From positions 434,001 through 498,000 of the forward strand of contig CM045759.1 of NCBI GenBank assembly GCA_025200525.1: 64,000 nt of DNA, written 5' to 3'. This DNA is from Camellia lanceoleosa. Taxonomy: Eukaryota; Streptophyta; Magnoliopsida; Ericales; Theaceae. The notes beneath the pieces are model-generated. The model was not told the origin of the DNA. It did not search any database and saw only the letters and a list, made by a program, of their open reading frames with translations. Position numbers and translations under genes: made by a program. This document shows positions 1-11,800 of this stretch, piece after piece (position 1 is the stretch's first letter; each line of letters starts with the position of its first letter).

Positions 1-677
1 ACACAAAGAAGCTATGCACTTGAACATGAATTTGAAATTTTAGTAGATAAAAACTTGAACTCAGCTTTTATAGTTGTAAAACAAATTAATTCATGAATTT
101 TATAATTTTGTTAAGAGCCTACTCGTTAAAATTGCTTAAATGGTTGAATTTACAAAATCATTACATTCATATAATTCATATAATACCCCAATGTGACTAA
201 ACTAATTATGTAAATGAAAAAGTACTTTAAAAAAGAGTAATTACACAAATGATTAATCTGAAAGTCATTGTAGTGCATTTCAATCAAAATTTACAGACAA
301 TATATAACATTTTTGGAAGCCAACAAAGTTGATGGTTGAAAACTAGCAAAAATTCATTTTTGAAATCAAAACCAATTTGAAAAATGAACCTATTTCATGA
401 AGATCAAGTATTATTTCAAATCAAAACCTTTTAAAAAATTAAATCCATTTAAGAAACAAAACCTATTTCAAAAATCAAAACTCAATTCTTACTTCAAAAT
501 TAAACCCATGTCAGAAGCCAAACTGTAAATAGAAACCCACACAATGACTAACCCAACCAAACACTTGAATTTTGTAAAATTTCAATTGAACAAAATTACT
601 CGAGCATAATTTTGTAATTTCAATTGAATTTTGTAAGAACAAAGTTCTGGGCATAATTTTGTAAGAACAAAGTTCTT
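1..677. other. AT-rich intergenic stretch, no gene seen
   Basis: The stretch is A/T-rich with many short 'tcaaaat/aaaatcaaaa' words and no open frame of note. I see no domain, RNA gene or complete transposon. Confidence 0.6.
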
Positions 678-962
678 AGTGTTTGGATGGGTTTAATTAA
701 ATTGTGGAGGATGGGTTGTAATTAATTGTGGAGAATGGAATTCAAATAAAATGTATTAGATTGATTCAAAAATTAATGGAAACAGTATGGATTCAAAAAT
801 TCGCCCTAAAATATTAAAACTGAATGACCCATAATAACAGTATGTACATAATCTTGAAGCCTCAGGATCCTCAATGACCCACAAAGAACTGAAGAACTGA
901 AGAAAAATCAATGAAGGTAGTGAAATAGACACAATTTTAATGGAAACAGCCACAACCACATT
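678..962. repeat. Copy 1 of a duplicated AT-rich segment
   Basis: This segment is repeated in the same orientation at 1064-1275. The first 125 bases differ at only a few positions. The later part, around 'ataacagtatgtacataa' and the 'tttaatggaaaca' words, is shortened in the second copy. It looks like a local tandem duplication in the intergenic region; I do not recognise a transposon in it. Confidence 0.75.
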
Positions 963-1063
963 TAATTAATTGATTTAAAAATTAATGAAAACAGACACAG
1001 CCACAAAAATAATGTAAAATACCTCTGTTTTGAATTTTCTAGTTTCAAATTTCAAATTTCAAT

Positions 1064-1275
1064 TAGTGCTTGGGCGGGTTTAATTAATTGTGGAGGATGG
1101 GTTGTAATTAATTGTGGAGAATGGAATTCAAATAAAATGTATTAGATTGATTCAAAAATTAATGGAAACAGTATGGACTCAAAAATTCACCCATAATAAC
1201 AGTATGTACATAACCTTGAACTGAAGAAAAATGGAAATAGACAAAGCCACATTTTAATGGAAACAATCACAACCA
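1064..1275. repeat. Copy 2 of the duplicated AT-rich segment
   Basis: Direct copy of 678-962, carrying an internal deletion of about 70 bases relative to copy 1. It lies just upstream of a TATA-like 'atatatag' at about 1336 and a short ORF at 1362. Confidence 0.75.
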
Positions 1276-1361
1276 AATTTCAGCCTTGGCTCCAACAATT
1301 TATCCAACTAAAATTAAAAATAAAAAACTTGAAGCATATATAGGGAGGTACCAGAGCTCCC

Positions 1362-1556
1362 ATGGCTCAGATTTGTAGACAGTGTTCTAAAGGGTTTCTC
1401 TCCTTCTCCATCTCCTTCCTTTTTCGCCGCCACTACTCCGGCGAGCTCTTCAGCCTCGGCTCAGAACCAAAACCTTCAGTGTCTGCATTGCGACATCAAC
1501 AGTTAATTTCTAATTGTGAACAATATATTCAAGAGAAGTCAAAACCCATTTCATAG
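1362..1556 (+). CDS. Short ORF, possible first exon or gene remnant, unidentified
   Basis: A 64-codon ORF starts with an ATG in the context 'ccATGGct', 26 bases after a TATA-like 'atatatag'. Its first 40 residues are rich in Ser, Arg and Phe (SFSISFLFRRHYSGEL), which would suit an organelle transit peptide. GC content is clearly higher than in the flanks. Near its stop the DNA reads 'cataGGTTAGA', which could be a splice donor, so this might be the first exon of a gene whose remainder was lost or lies unrecognised downstream. I recognise no family. It may equally be a chance ORF in a GC-richer patch. Confidence 0.2.
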   Translation: MAQICRQCSKGFLSFSISFLFRRHYSGELFSLGSEPKPSVSALRHQQLISNCEQYIQEKSKPIS

Positions 1557-1722
1557 GTTAGAAACAATTTATTCAATAGAGATAGAAACTCATTTGAAGA
1601 GTCAAATAGAAACCCATTTGCTGGAGGTTACACAACCAAAACTATCCAGAACTGAAACTAGAGAGTTGGACAGAGAGATGGAGAAGGTTTGTGTGATAGT
1701 ATGAGGAAGAGAGTTTAAAATC

Positions 1723-1731
<9 letters not shown>

Positions 1732-1754
<23 letters not shown>

Positions 1755-1756
1755 AG
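1732..1756. repeat. (GA)n microsatellite
   Basis: An uninterrupted run of about 12 GA dinucleotides followed by a G tract. Confidence 0.9.
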
Positions 1757-3211
1757 GGGGTAGGTGGGCGACCTTTCAGAGACGTGGGAGAGAGAGAAGA
1801 GTTTTTGGGCGGGAACTACCTCCATTTACTATATTTGAAAGGATTGATCTGAATCATTGATATACATCTAAGATTCATCTCAACCATTCAAAGGAAGTGT
1901 GTCTCTCATACATTTTTATACATTTTCAAAAACCCTTCTCCCTTATTATATAGATGTTAAACTACTTCTAAGATAAAGAAAATGACAAGAAATATTGAAA
2001 TCAGTTCTTTAATTTTAATTCTGAATCCTTTACATGAATGGCTATTTATAGGCAAATATTAGCTACCCACTCTTCAATCTCCTCCATTTCATACTACATG
2101 ATATTCCATAACTTCCTTCAACCTCCATTTCATGCTCCATGTTCTCCACTTTATTTTCTATCATCTTTTCATATTTCATAACTTCTCCTAACTTCCAAAT
2201 GAGTAGGAGGATACTACATATCCAGCAATAATAATAATAATAATAATTGCAGATTTATGGTGCCAACAACATCCCAAACAATCCATGTTTAAAATACCCT
2301 TCTAATATCTATTGTGGACGGAAACAGAAATGGAAGTAGGAACCATTTATTGACAAAAGACCATATTGACAAATTAAAATATTAGGAATTAAAATGACAC
2401 ATATTTTGGAAAATATTTATGTATTTAACCCTCTTTGTGTATCTTGGAGTGACTTTTCATTTTTATTTCCCACCTTTACAAATAAATAAATTCTAAACTG
2501 TCCCCTTTTTAAGAAACTGACTACAATTTTATTTTTAGTCTTTTGGGCAAAACCTACATTATGCTTGTATAGTTTGACCTTATAGCACTTCATCTCCTAT
2601 TATTTAAAAATAGTCACTATGCCTCACATGATTTTGGTTTAAACAAGCTTTTCGTTACATTTTCTATCCAAATTAAAAAAATGGACAAGTCACACATGTA
2701 TTGTATAATTATATGATTCTTCATTGTTCCACATCTTTTGTCAATCTCAGTTGGACGAAAAAATTGAAGTAAAAAAAATGATCAACAAAAAAAATTATAC
2801 ATAATTTTATATTAGAATAGTATGATATGACAATGACTTTCTTTAAATATGTCACATTTATGAGTTGAATCTATATATTATATAATTATATTTTTAGGGA
2901 CATGTCATTCACCTAATTATTCTATAATAATGGACTTCATTTCATATTGGTCAATGGGAAGTGAAAAAAGGAAACTTCAGTTGAATTTCACAGTAGTTGA
3001 ATTTATTTTATTGACTATGTTATTGAATTTAATTTGTATTTGATTGTGTTTAATTTTGAGTTGAGTTTCAGCATTGAGTTGGATTTTACTATATTATTCA
3101 TAGTAATTGGCTTCTATTAAATAATATTTTTTTATTTATCATTTTTTAAATGTGAAAATTTTTATTTTTATTTATTTTAATTATGTATTATTAATTGATT
3201 CATTCATTTAT
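1757..3211. other. AT-rich intergenic DNA without recognised genes
   Basis: Contains an (AAT)n run near 2229-2245 and long A/T stretches. No ORF over 60 codons and no recognisable transposon ends. Confidence 0.55.
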
Positions 3212-3412
3212 AGTGAAACTGTACTTTTGGGAAGCTGGTAAAAAGCCAGCTTTCAGCTTTTTACCAATTTTGAGTCACATCACTTCTCACAAAACTTACC
3301 CACAAAAAAACAAAATAGTCACATCACCTCTCACAAAACTTTTCCACAAAAAGACAAAATAAGCTAAAAAAGTCAAAAAGTCAGCTTTTTACCAACTTCC
3401 CAAAACACCACT
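3212..3412. mobile_element. hAT-like MITE with long inverted ends
   Basis: About 200 bases whose left end (agtg...ttttgggaagctggtaaaaagc) is the inverse of its right end (gctttttaccaacttcccaaaacaccact). The inside is AT-rich with the repeated word 'cacatcac(t/c)tctcacaaaact'. It has no coding capacity. The target duplication is not clear. Assignment to hAT rests on general resemblance of the ends. Confidence 0.6.
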
Positions 3413-3463
3413 GAGTTGAGTTGGTTTTAGTGTAAGATTGATTTAGCTCTAGGTTCAAAAATT

Positions 3464-3652
3464 AAGGCCTAGTTTGGTATAATTTAAAAAAGTTAAAAAA
3501 TTAAAAAGTCACTATCCTATTTAAATCATATCATTTTATTTAAATCACATCATCTATCTACCACATCACTTCAAACTTAATTTATATTTCATATTTTTTT
3601 CGTAAAAAATTAAAAAGTACACTTATGTAGATCATCCCAAACAACCCCTAAA
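3464..3652. mobile_element. hAT-like MITE ('cctagtttgg' type)
   Basis: The left end 'aaggcctagtttggta' pairs imperfectly with the right end 'catcccaaacaacccctaa'. The right half resembles 18080-18131 in intron 1 of the FYVE gene (aaaaagtacactta...atcccaaacaa), so it is a repeat family within this window. Confidence 0.55.
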
Positions 3653-3664
3653 TACAGATCTTTA

Positions 3665-3903
3665 GGCCCCGTTTGGGTAATGGGTTGGGGTTAAAATAGC
3701 CACAAAATACAAAACAGGCTATTTTAGTTCCAAAAAAACAAAACATCACATCCAATCCATAATCATTACACTCTTCTCTCACAAAAAAACTCAAAAAAGT
3801 TAAAAAGATAAAAAGTCATTCCCAAACCAAGCTTTTAAGCCCAAGTTAAAATAGCCAAAAAAATCAAAAAACCAAAAAATCAACTCACTTCCCAAACCCA
3901 CCC
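3665..3903. mobile_element. hAT-like MITE ('gccccgtttggg' ends)
   Basis: The left end 'gccccgtttgggtaatggg' and right end 'cccaaacccaccc' are inverted repeats. They are flanked by 'ctttag' on the left and 'cttag' on the right, a possible short target duplication. It sits just upstream of the FYVE gene's 5' UTR exon and may lie in its promoter. Confidence 0.6.
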
Positions 3904-4019
3904 TTAGTTGATTTTACAGATCTTTAGTTGATTTTACTTTTTAATTATTTTTTTTTTAAAACTAAAACCACCCCATGGTATCAACGGGAACCAAACGGAC
4001 TACATTCCCCCATAGCATA

Positions 4020-4277
4020 TATCGCATCTTTCCATTCCTCTTCTTCTCGTGCGTGCGAGTTCGCGCGTGGCGTTGGGCGGTGACCAACCTTTTCGCTCGT
4101 CTTTGCCCCCTTGCTATCACCAATCAATCAATGGATTGATTTATCGTCAATACGATTATACGATACTACCATCTCCAACTTTTTCCGGCAAATGAAAAGC
4201 TCCGATCCCTGCTTTGTAGCTACGTCCCTTCCTCAATTGCACTCTCTTTTAGTCGTCGTATTGTCGTGCTGAATCAG
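4020..4277 (+). other. Probable 5' UTR exon of the FYVE-ankyrin gene
   Basis: A GC-richer, CT-rich leader-like stretch that ends in 'gaatcag|gttcgt', a good splice donor at 4278. The matching acceptor is 'aaccaaacag|gaag' at 5697/5698, and from there a short UTR leads into the ATG at 5812. The UTR intron would be 1,420 bp. The transcription start is a guess; the region near 4000-4030 is the first where composition changes. Full-length cDNA would settle it. Confidence 0.45.
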
Positions 4278-4760
4278 GTTCGTCTCTTCAAGTTGGGTTT
4301 GTGTTTTGTGACTTGTTTAATTTTTTTTGATTGATCAATAGTTGTCTGTTTCGTTAAGGTTTTCACTTCAATTCACGAACTCTTTAAATGCTATTCACGA
4401 TCCGTACATGTAATCCTCTAATTCTTATCTTCTGGAAGGAGAATAGGGTAGTTAGGTGATTTTGGGTTGATACATATATATATATATATATATATTGTTA
4501 ACTCTAAGAAAAGACAAACATAGAAAGATGTATAATTGTATTTGTAATTTTTAAAATCCAATTACTCTAGTGGATTTTGATTTCAGAATATGTTTTCTAA
4601 TCTTTTCTGAATCGCACTGAATCATACGATTTACTCATTTTCCGATTCAACAGAACGATTTGAATCTTTTTTGTGGAAACTCATATGAATCGTACTAATC
4701 GAATTGTGAATACTACGATTTTAACAACCATGCCTAAAGTATGGGTTTTGTGTCATTTTG

Positions 4761-5531
4761 GATAGCTCTAAACGCACCTCAATAGTTTGGTTAGGCCTCC
4801 CACTTCTTTGGACACCCTAACCCTACTTTTGAATTTTGACATTTTTTTCTTGAACACCCCCCAAATATCCCAATTAACTGCACTTTTATCCCCTCACCCA
4901 ACTGCCATCGTACCACACCTCCGCCACGGATCGCCCCCTCTCCACTGTTTGTCCACACTTTCTTTTCTTCTTCTTCTCCTCCTCCTTTTCTCTCTTTCTT
5001 CTCCTTTCCGAAATCCTAGATTTCAAAAATCCTAGATCTGAAATCTGGGGTTTCAGAGAGGAGAAGAAGGAAGAAGAGGTCACGGCAGGGGAAGGGGGTC
5101 CGTGACAAGAAGGGGGGTCACGGTGGAGGGTGGGTTTTCAAATCTAAAAACCCTAGATTTGAAATCTAGGGTTTTGAGGGAGGGGGAGGAGGAAGAGGAG
5201 GAGAGGGTCGGTGGTCGGGGGGCTTGGTGTGTTGCAGAGGTGGAGGTGGAGGGGCTGCTGGTGATCGCAGCGGCGACGACAGAGGGTGCAGAATGGCTAG
5301 GGGGTGGCGTCGGAGGGCGAGGAAAGACTAGGGAGTGGCAGGAGGGGTAGGGAAGGAGTGGTCGGAGATGGGAAGAGGATGGCCAAACTTGGGGGCTATC
5401 GTAGCTGGGTGGTTGCTGGAGTTAGGGTTTTGGCCATTTTGGTCATTTTACCTAGGGGGTAAAACGGTATCAAAAAAATTAGTAAGGTGGTGTGCCCAAC
5501 CAAAAAATTGGGGTGCATTTAGAGGCCTCCC
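4761..5531. mobile_element. Mutator-like non-autonomous element in the 5' UTR intron
   Basis: A 771-bp element is flanked by a perfect 9-bp direct repeat, gtcattttg, at 4752-4760 and 5532-5540; 9 bp is the usual Mutator target-duplication size. The ends are imperfect inverted repeats: 'ctctaaacgcacctcaat' near the left end against the inverse of 'ggggtgcatttagaggcc' at the right. The inside is strongly GC- and purine/pyrimidine-skewed. It holds nested inverted words around 'ctagatttgaaatctaggg' at about 5010-5180. Small ORFs (5102-5350) resemble nothing I know. It could be a Pack-MULE with captured host DNA, but I cannot name a source. Confidence 0.7.
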
Positions 5532-5811
5532 GTCATTTTGATCTCCAATAATAATAAATAAATAAAAATTATTCCAATTTAGTCTCCCAATCCAACTCTG
5601 TTAAAGTCAATTTCAAAAAATAATAATAACTGACTCTGAAAAACTTTATTTATTTATTTTTTATTTTTTCCTTCTTAATTATTGTGTAACCAAACAGGAA
5701 GAGATAGTTGCCTCTGTAAATACATCCCGATCATATTTGTTTGTGTGGGAAGTATCCAGCAAACTGTAAGGCGTCAAATCGCCAGTGAGATTGAGAAAAA
5801 GTACTACTGAT

Positions 5812-8800
5812 ATGTCAATGGAACCCCCGCCATTCCAGGAAGCATTGTACTGTGACATCTGCAGATGCAGTTTCAATACCTTCAGGCGACGGGTACTCTT
5901 TTAAACACTGTTCGTTCCCCAGTTTAAAAGTTGTTGTTGATGTATTCACATTTGTTGTTTTCGTTTTCTGCCTTTTGTATTTTAATTTAATTTTAGTGTG
6001 TAATTGACCCCAATATACTCGAATTCAATTGACAATCGAATTTTGATAACTTACATTTAGGTTCCTTCGAGCTCCTAATGCTATTGCCTCCTGGGGATTT
6101 TTGTTTTGCTGTACTTAATATGAGCATAATTATCAGATCAGAATAAGCCAGAGAAATATAATAGACGATGGATTTGGTCCAGGCCATAGATTATTTTTCA
6201 TGCTAGGTTGCCCACCCTCAAATTTTTATGATCTATTTGAGCTCTAAAACAGATATGTAGTATGTCTTCCCTTTTTGAAAGTGTAGAGCATCTCCAATGG
6301 TGTCCCAAATCCTTGTGCCAGAGCCATTTTTTACTATACCCTCATAAATACTCCCTCTAATGGTGTGCCAAATCTTGTGTCAAATTTGGCACAAGTTTTG
6401 ACTTCACCAAATTTGCTACATTAGCAAAGGAAATCATGATCACTAGATGCTTTTTGGGAAATAGATGAAATGGTTAAAATTTTATATGGGAGTCGGCTAT
6501 GTGTCACAGGCCGACTCTTTTAGAGGCGCAGCGGATCAATTTTTCCCTCGTGTGGCGCTCAAACTCCACCAAGTTTAAGCCCGCCATAGCTCCTTGACAA
6601 ATTGAGTGTTGATAATCTCACCCGTTTAAACATTAGGGCCCAATGCTTTGTCAAGCAAAACAACTTCACAAGGAAGTTACGTCTTCACCTGGATGCCACA
6701 AGTAGGCCTAACGCCTCAAGTGTACCAAGCATGGCATAAGTCGCTTCATAGCGCCAAGTTTACCTCAAGCAAGGTGCTCACCCAACTTAGGTTCATGTCA
6801 TGAAGGTGTCTAGCCACACAACAATGTGTTAGCGAAGGCCTTCGACTTAGCCGACTAGCCAACATTGCATATTGGGTCTTTGATAGCATCTCAAAGTGTC
6901 ATAGGGTCAAATATGCCTCAATAGATGCATATTGGATGGCCGCTTGGTCATGTGAAGCCCACAAACCACCAAGGGTCTCATGCCAACACGTGTGTTAGAT
7001 TCTACCTAAGGGCATTGCACACCTTAGCGTTGCACCAACGTGTAGCATGAGGCTACGTCTCAATCCGTAGCTCACTTGTAGCATAATGTAGTCCCTCAAT
7101 GAACTTAGTCAATGCATAGCTTGATGCCTTCATTCGATAACCCACATATGCAGTGTTGCCTTCCAACCGCTTAGCTTAAGCCACGGGATCCCCTCGTGCA
7201 AGGTTGAACCCAAACCAAGCACTTGAGTTGGCACACGAGGCCTTTGGTGGTACCTCGATAGCCCATTCGGTCTAAAACGAGTCCCCAAGATGCCATAACG
7301 CATGGCATAAGGAAGACAACGTGTCAAACCTCTCCCTGGGGAGGCACGCGCAGTGCTTACATTATTGCACCGAACCCACGTGGAGACTCTAAACACACCT
7401 CTGGATGCCTAAAGCTCGCCCTTGAGTTGCCCCAATGTTACTCACTTGAAGCCCAATTTGGGCGGGGAGGCAGGTAGTTAGCACACCTTGCCCCCTTAGA
7501 TATGCTTGTTAAGCAATTAGCCCTTTGGCAGGCGGAAACATCCTTATGTCCGAGGAGTCATAATGATTTTTCATAAATTCCACAAATTGAGAAAAATCAC
7601 GAAACTTGGTCGGGAAAACACTTCCCCCAAGACCTCTTTCCAGTAAAAATTTCAACTCGAAACTCCTTCATTTGGATGCCCAAACAATGCGCCAAAAATC
7701 TGCACTGTTGGCTGCTGTTGCTGGCTGCTGCTGGCCGCTGACAGTGGGCTGTGGCCTTGCTGCTTGCTGCTTGCTGCTTGCTGCTGGTGCTGGCAGCTAG
7801 CGCTGGCTGTTGGCATGGGCTGCGGCCTTGCTACTGCTGGCTGCTGGTGGCCCGCATGCCCTGGGCTGCTTGGGGCCAATGTCGGGCCACATTGAGGCAC
7901 TTCCAACGGCCACTCTTGAGCACTCAAATGGCCACACCACCACGAGCTAAACGCCACAGCGTTGGCCTTGCTAGGCAACCCATGACACTGTGCCAAGATA
8001 ACATGGGAACCATTATAGACAAACAATTTTTTTTAAAAAAATGGCTTTGGCAAAGCCATTTTGACTTTCACTTTAGGAATTGCTCTTTGGCAGTATTTAA
8101 GACGACATTTGACTTGCTAACTGTTTGACTGGCTATTGACTTTGCTAACTTGTACTCTGTCTATGACTTATGCAGTTCCTGTTAGATTATTGGTGCCAAT
8201 GGTCTTTTGGCGAAATATTGTTTTTAGATAACTATTTATACCAAATCAAACCAAACCAAGCCAAGCCTTAAGTCTCATCAAATGGGATCGGCTATATAAA
8301 TCCTTCTTCTCCACGCGGTCCTATCAAAGGCCATTTCGTTAGTCAAATTAAGTAGATCCATATCTTTATTTACAACACTAACCAACGTTAATTTAGGCCT
8401 ACCCCGTCCCCTAACATTGCTATCTACCGTTACAGTATCGCATCTCTTCACTACTGCCTCTGTTAGTCTTCATTGAATATGACCAAACCATCTCACTTAA
8501 TTCTCTCTCAACTTATCTTCTATCGATACTACTCCTACCATTCCTGAATACACTCATTCCTAATTCTGTCTTATCTAGTCTGGCCACACATCCACCTCAG
8601 CATTCTCATCTCAGCCACACTCATCTTATTTACATGTTGTTTCTTTGTTGCCCAACACTCTGTCCCATACAACATCACTGGTCCAATAGCTGTTCTATAG
8701 GACTTACCTTTAAGTCTAATGGGTATTCGTTTATCGCACAGTACCCCAGACGCACTTCTCTACTTACACTATCTTGTCTTAATCTTATGGGCCACATCCG

Positions 8801-11800
8801 CATCAATCTCTCTCGCTGTTATGATAATCGACCCTAAATAACGAAAATGTTCACTCTTAGGCAGTTCTTGGTTCTCAATCTTCACTTTTCCTCTATTTTC
8901 ATTGTTATTGGTACTAAATTTACACTCCATGTACTCTGTCTTAGTTCTGCTTATCCGAAATCCTTTAGATTCAAGAGCTTTTCTCCAAATCTCCAACTTT
9001 GTATTAACTCATTCCCTAGTCTCATCGACTAGCACTATATCGTTTGCAAAAACCATATACCATGGCACGTCATCCTGAATATTTCTCGTCAACTCATCCA
9101 TAACTAAAGTAAAAAGATAAGGACTTAAGGCAGATCCTTGGTGTAACTCTATAGTAATAAGAAATTCATTTGTCTCTCCAGCAGGCGATCTAATAGTGGT
9201 CACCACCCCTTCATACATGTCCCTAATCACATCAATGTAACCTTTTGTCACCCCTTTCTTCGCCAACACCCATTATATTATATCCCGGGGCACTCTATCA
9301 TAAGTTTTCTCAAGGTCGATAAACACCATATGAATGTCTTTTTTCTTTTCTCTATACTTTTCTATTACTCTCTTTAAAAGATAGATCGTTTCCATTGTTG
9401 ACCTACCAGGCATAAACCCAAATTGATTCTCTAACACCTCTGTTATATCTCGCAATCGACGTTCTATCACCCTCTCCCACACTTTCATTGTATGACACAT
9501 TAGCTTGATTCCTCTATAGTTGTTGCAATTCTGGACATCTCCTTTATTCTTATAGATTGGCACTAAAATACTCTTCCTTCACTCATCTGGCATATTCCTG
9601 GTCAACAAAATTTTGCTAAATAACCTAGTCAACTAAGCAACCCTTTTTTCACCCAAACACTTCCAAACTTCAATAGGGATATCATCTGGTCCTAAAGCCT
9701 TATTGGATTTCATCTTCTTAAGTATAATCTCCACTTCAAAGTTTCTAATTCTGCGATAGAACCTATAGTCTTGGTTTATCGTATTACTGGCTATTTCTTC
9801 CCCTATTGCCGTACCTCCACGTTCCTCATTTAATAGTTTCTCAAAATAGTTCTTCCATCTTTCCTTAATCTCTTCATCCCTCACCAATACCTTAGAATCC
9901 TCACTATTAATGCACTTAATTTGATTAAAATCTCTTGTTTTCTTCTCCCGTATCTTATCTCCCTTCTTACTATCTAGTCTAGTGTATAGGTCATCATAAG
10001 CTTTCAACTTAGCCTCTCTCACTACTTTCTTGACCTCTTTATTAGCCAATCTATAGCTTTTAAGGTTTTTCTCAGTTCTATCTTTTTGCCACTTTTTAAA
10101 GCACTCTTTTTTTGCCTTAACTACTACTTGGACCTCTTCCCTCCACCACCAAGTTTCCCTATAGCTGGGTCCCGTTCTTTTCGACTCTCCAAGCACTTCC
10201 CTTGAGATTCTCCTCATACAATTGGCCATCGAATTCCACATAGTGTTAACATCATCTTCCAATTCCCAAGTACCTTCCTTCTCCATTCTATTCTTAAATA
10301 TTTCTAATTTATCCCTTTTTAGGTCCCACCATCTCGTCTTACGACGCCCACCATTCTTCCTAGCTTGGTATTGTCCTCTAAAACATTAATCTAGTACCAA
10401 GATCCTATGTTGAGAGGTCAGGCTCTCTCCAGGAATCACTTTATAATCATTGCATTTTAGGCAGTCCACTTTTCTCACTAAGAAGTAATCTATTTGGCTC
10501 TTAACTGACCAACTTTTAAAGGTTATCAAATGGTCATCCCTCTTCTTATACATAGTATTGGCCACTACCAGGTCAGAAACCAACGCAAAATCTAAGATAC
10601 ACTCTCCAGCCTCATTTCTATCACCAAAACCGTATCCACCATGCACCCTTTCATAGCCTAGTTTATCTATGCCTACATGGCCATTAAAATCACCACCTAT
10701 AAGCAGGTTCTCTCCTACGGGTATCTCCTGTAAGATCTCATCCATTTGTTCCCAAAAATCCCTCTTAGTCTGATTATCTAATCCTACTTGAGGGGCATAT
10801 GCGCTAATAACGCGCACTATATTCCGTCTAATAATTAGTTCAACTAACATAATCCTATCCCCTTTCTTTATGACCGCCACTACATTCTGCACAAGACCCT
10901 TGGCAATTAAGATTCTTACCCCATTCCTGCGTTTATCCTTACCACTATAATACAAATTAAAACCGGTATCCTCAATTTCCCTAACTTTCTCACCTATCCA
11001 CTTAGTTTCTTGTACACAAGCTATACTAATTCTCCTCCTAATCGGTAGCAAGCATAAAAAGCGGAATCCCTCGGAATGTTGAGCTCGCCGAGGCCCAAAA
11101 AGACGCCAAGTATCTCACCCTATCTCATAAGTAGTCTGTATCTCGGGCAACTCCTTCGAAAACACGGGCATTTCTTTCCAACCAAACAATCCAAAAAATT
11201 ACAAAGACGACACCACTCGAAAGTACTTTAGCCCTCTTCGACCTTCCAAAAACTTGAAAATCAAATAACAACATTTGAGCACATCCTTTTGGGGCCACCC
11301 ACATCACACTACCCAATCCAAACACCCTATGCCATAACCACCTAGCCACCGAGCAATGCAAAAAGAGATGATCCAGAGATTCACCACTTTTACAACACAT
11401 GATGCTCCATTGAGGATTAAGATACCACGAAGGTCTCTTTTTTTGCAATGAATCATTTGTCAGAGTGTCCCCATGAACCAAGATCCACATGAACACTTTC
11501 GCCTTGAGAGGACACATGCCTTCCAAATCTTGTTATGAAATAGAAACTGAGGAACATGAGAAGTATCAATGATTTTATCAAGAAAGGGCTTACAAGTAAA
11601 AGAATCCAACGAATGAATATTCCAAACCAACCTATCCTTCAACATTGGAGACAGAAACATTTGCGAGCCTTGACAAAAGAGAAATCAATTTCGAAACTTT
11701 TCTGTCATGAAGATTCCGACGAAAATTAAAATTCCAAGATAAAGGAACCACCAAAGAACCTACCACAGACGCAACAGAACAATTGTAAGACTGAGAAACG

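Noticed and set aside
7652..8128. Two 124-125-codon ORFs on opposite strands
   Set aside because: Both arise from the GCT-rich minisatellite. Composition is low complexity and there is no domain.
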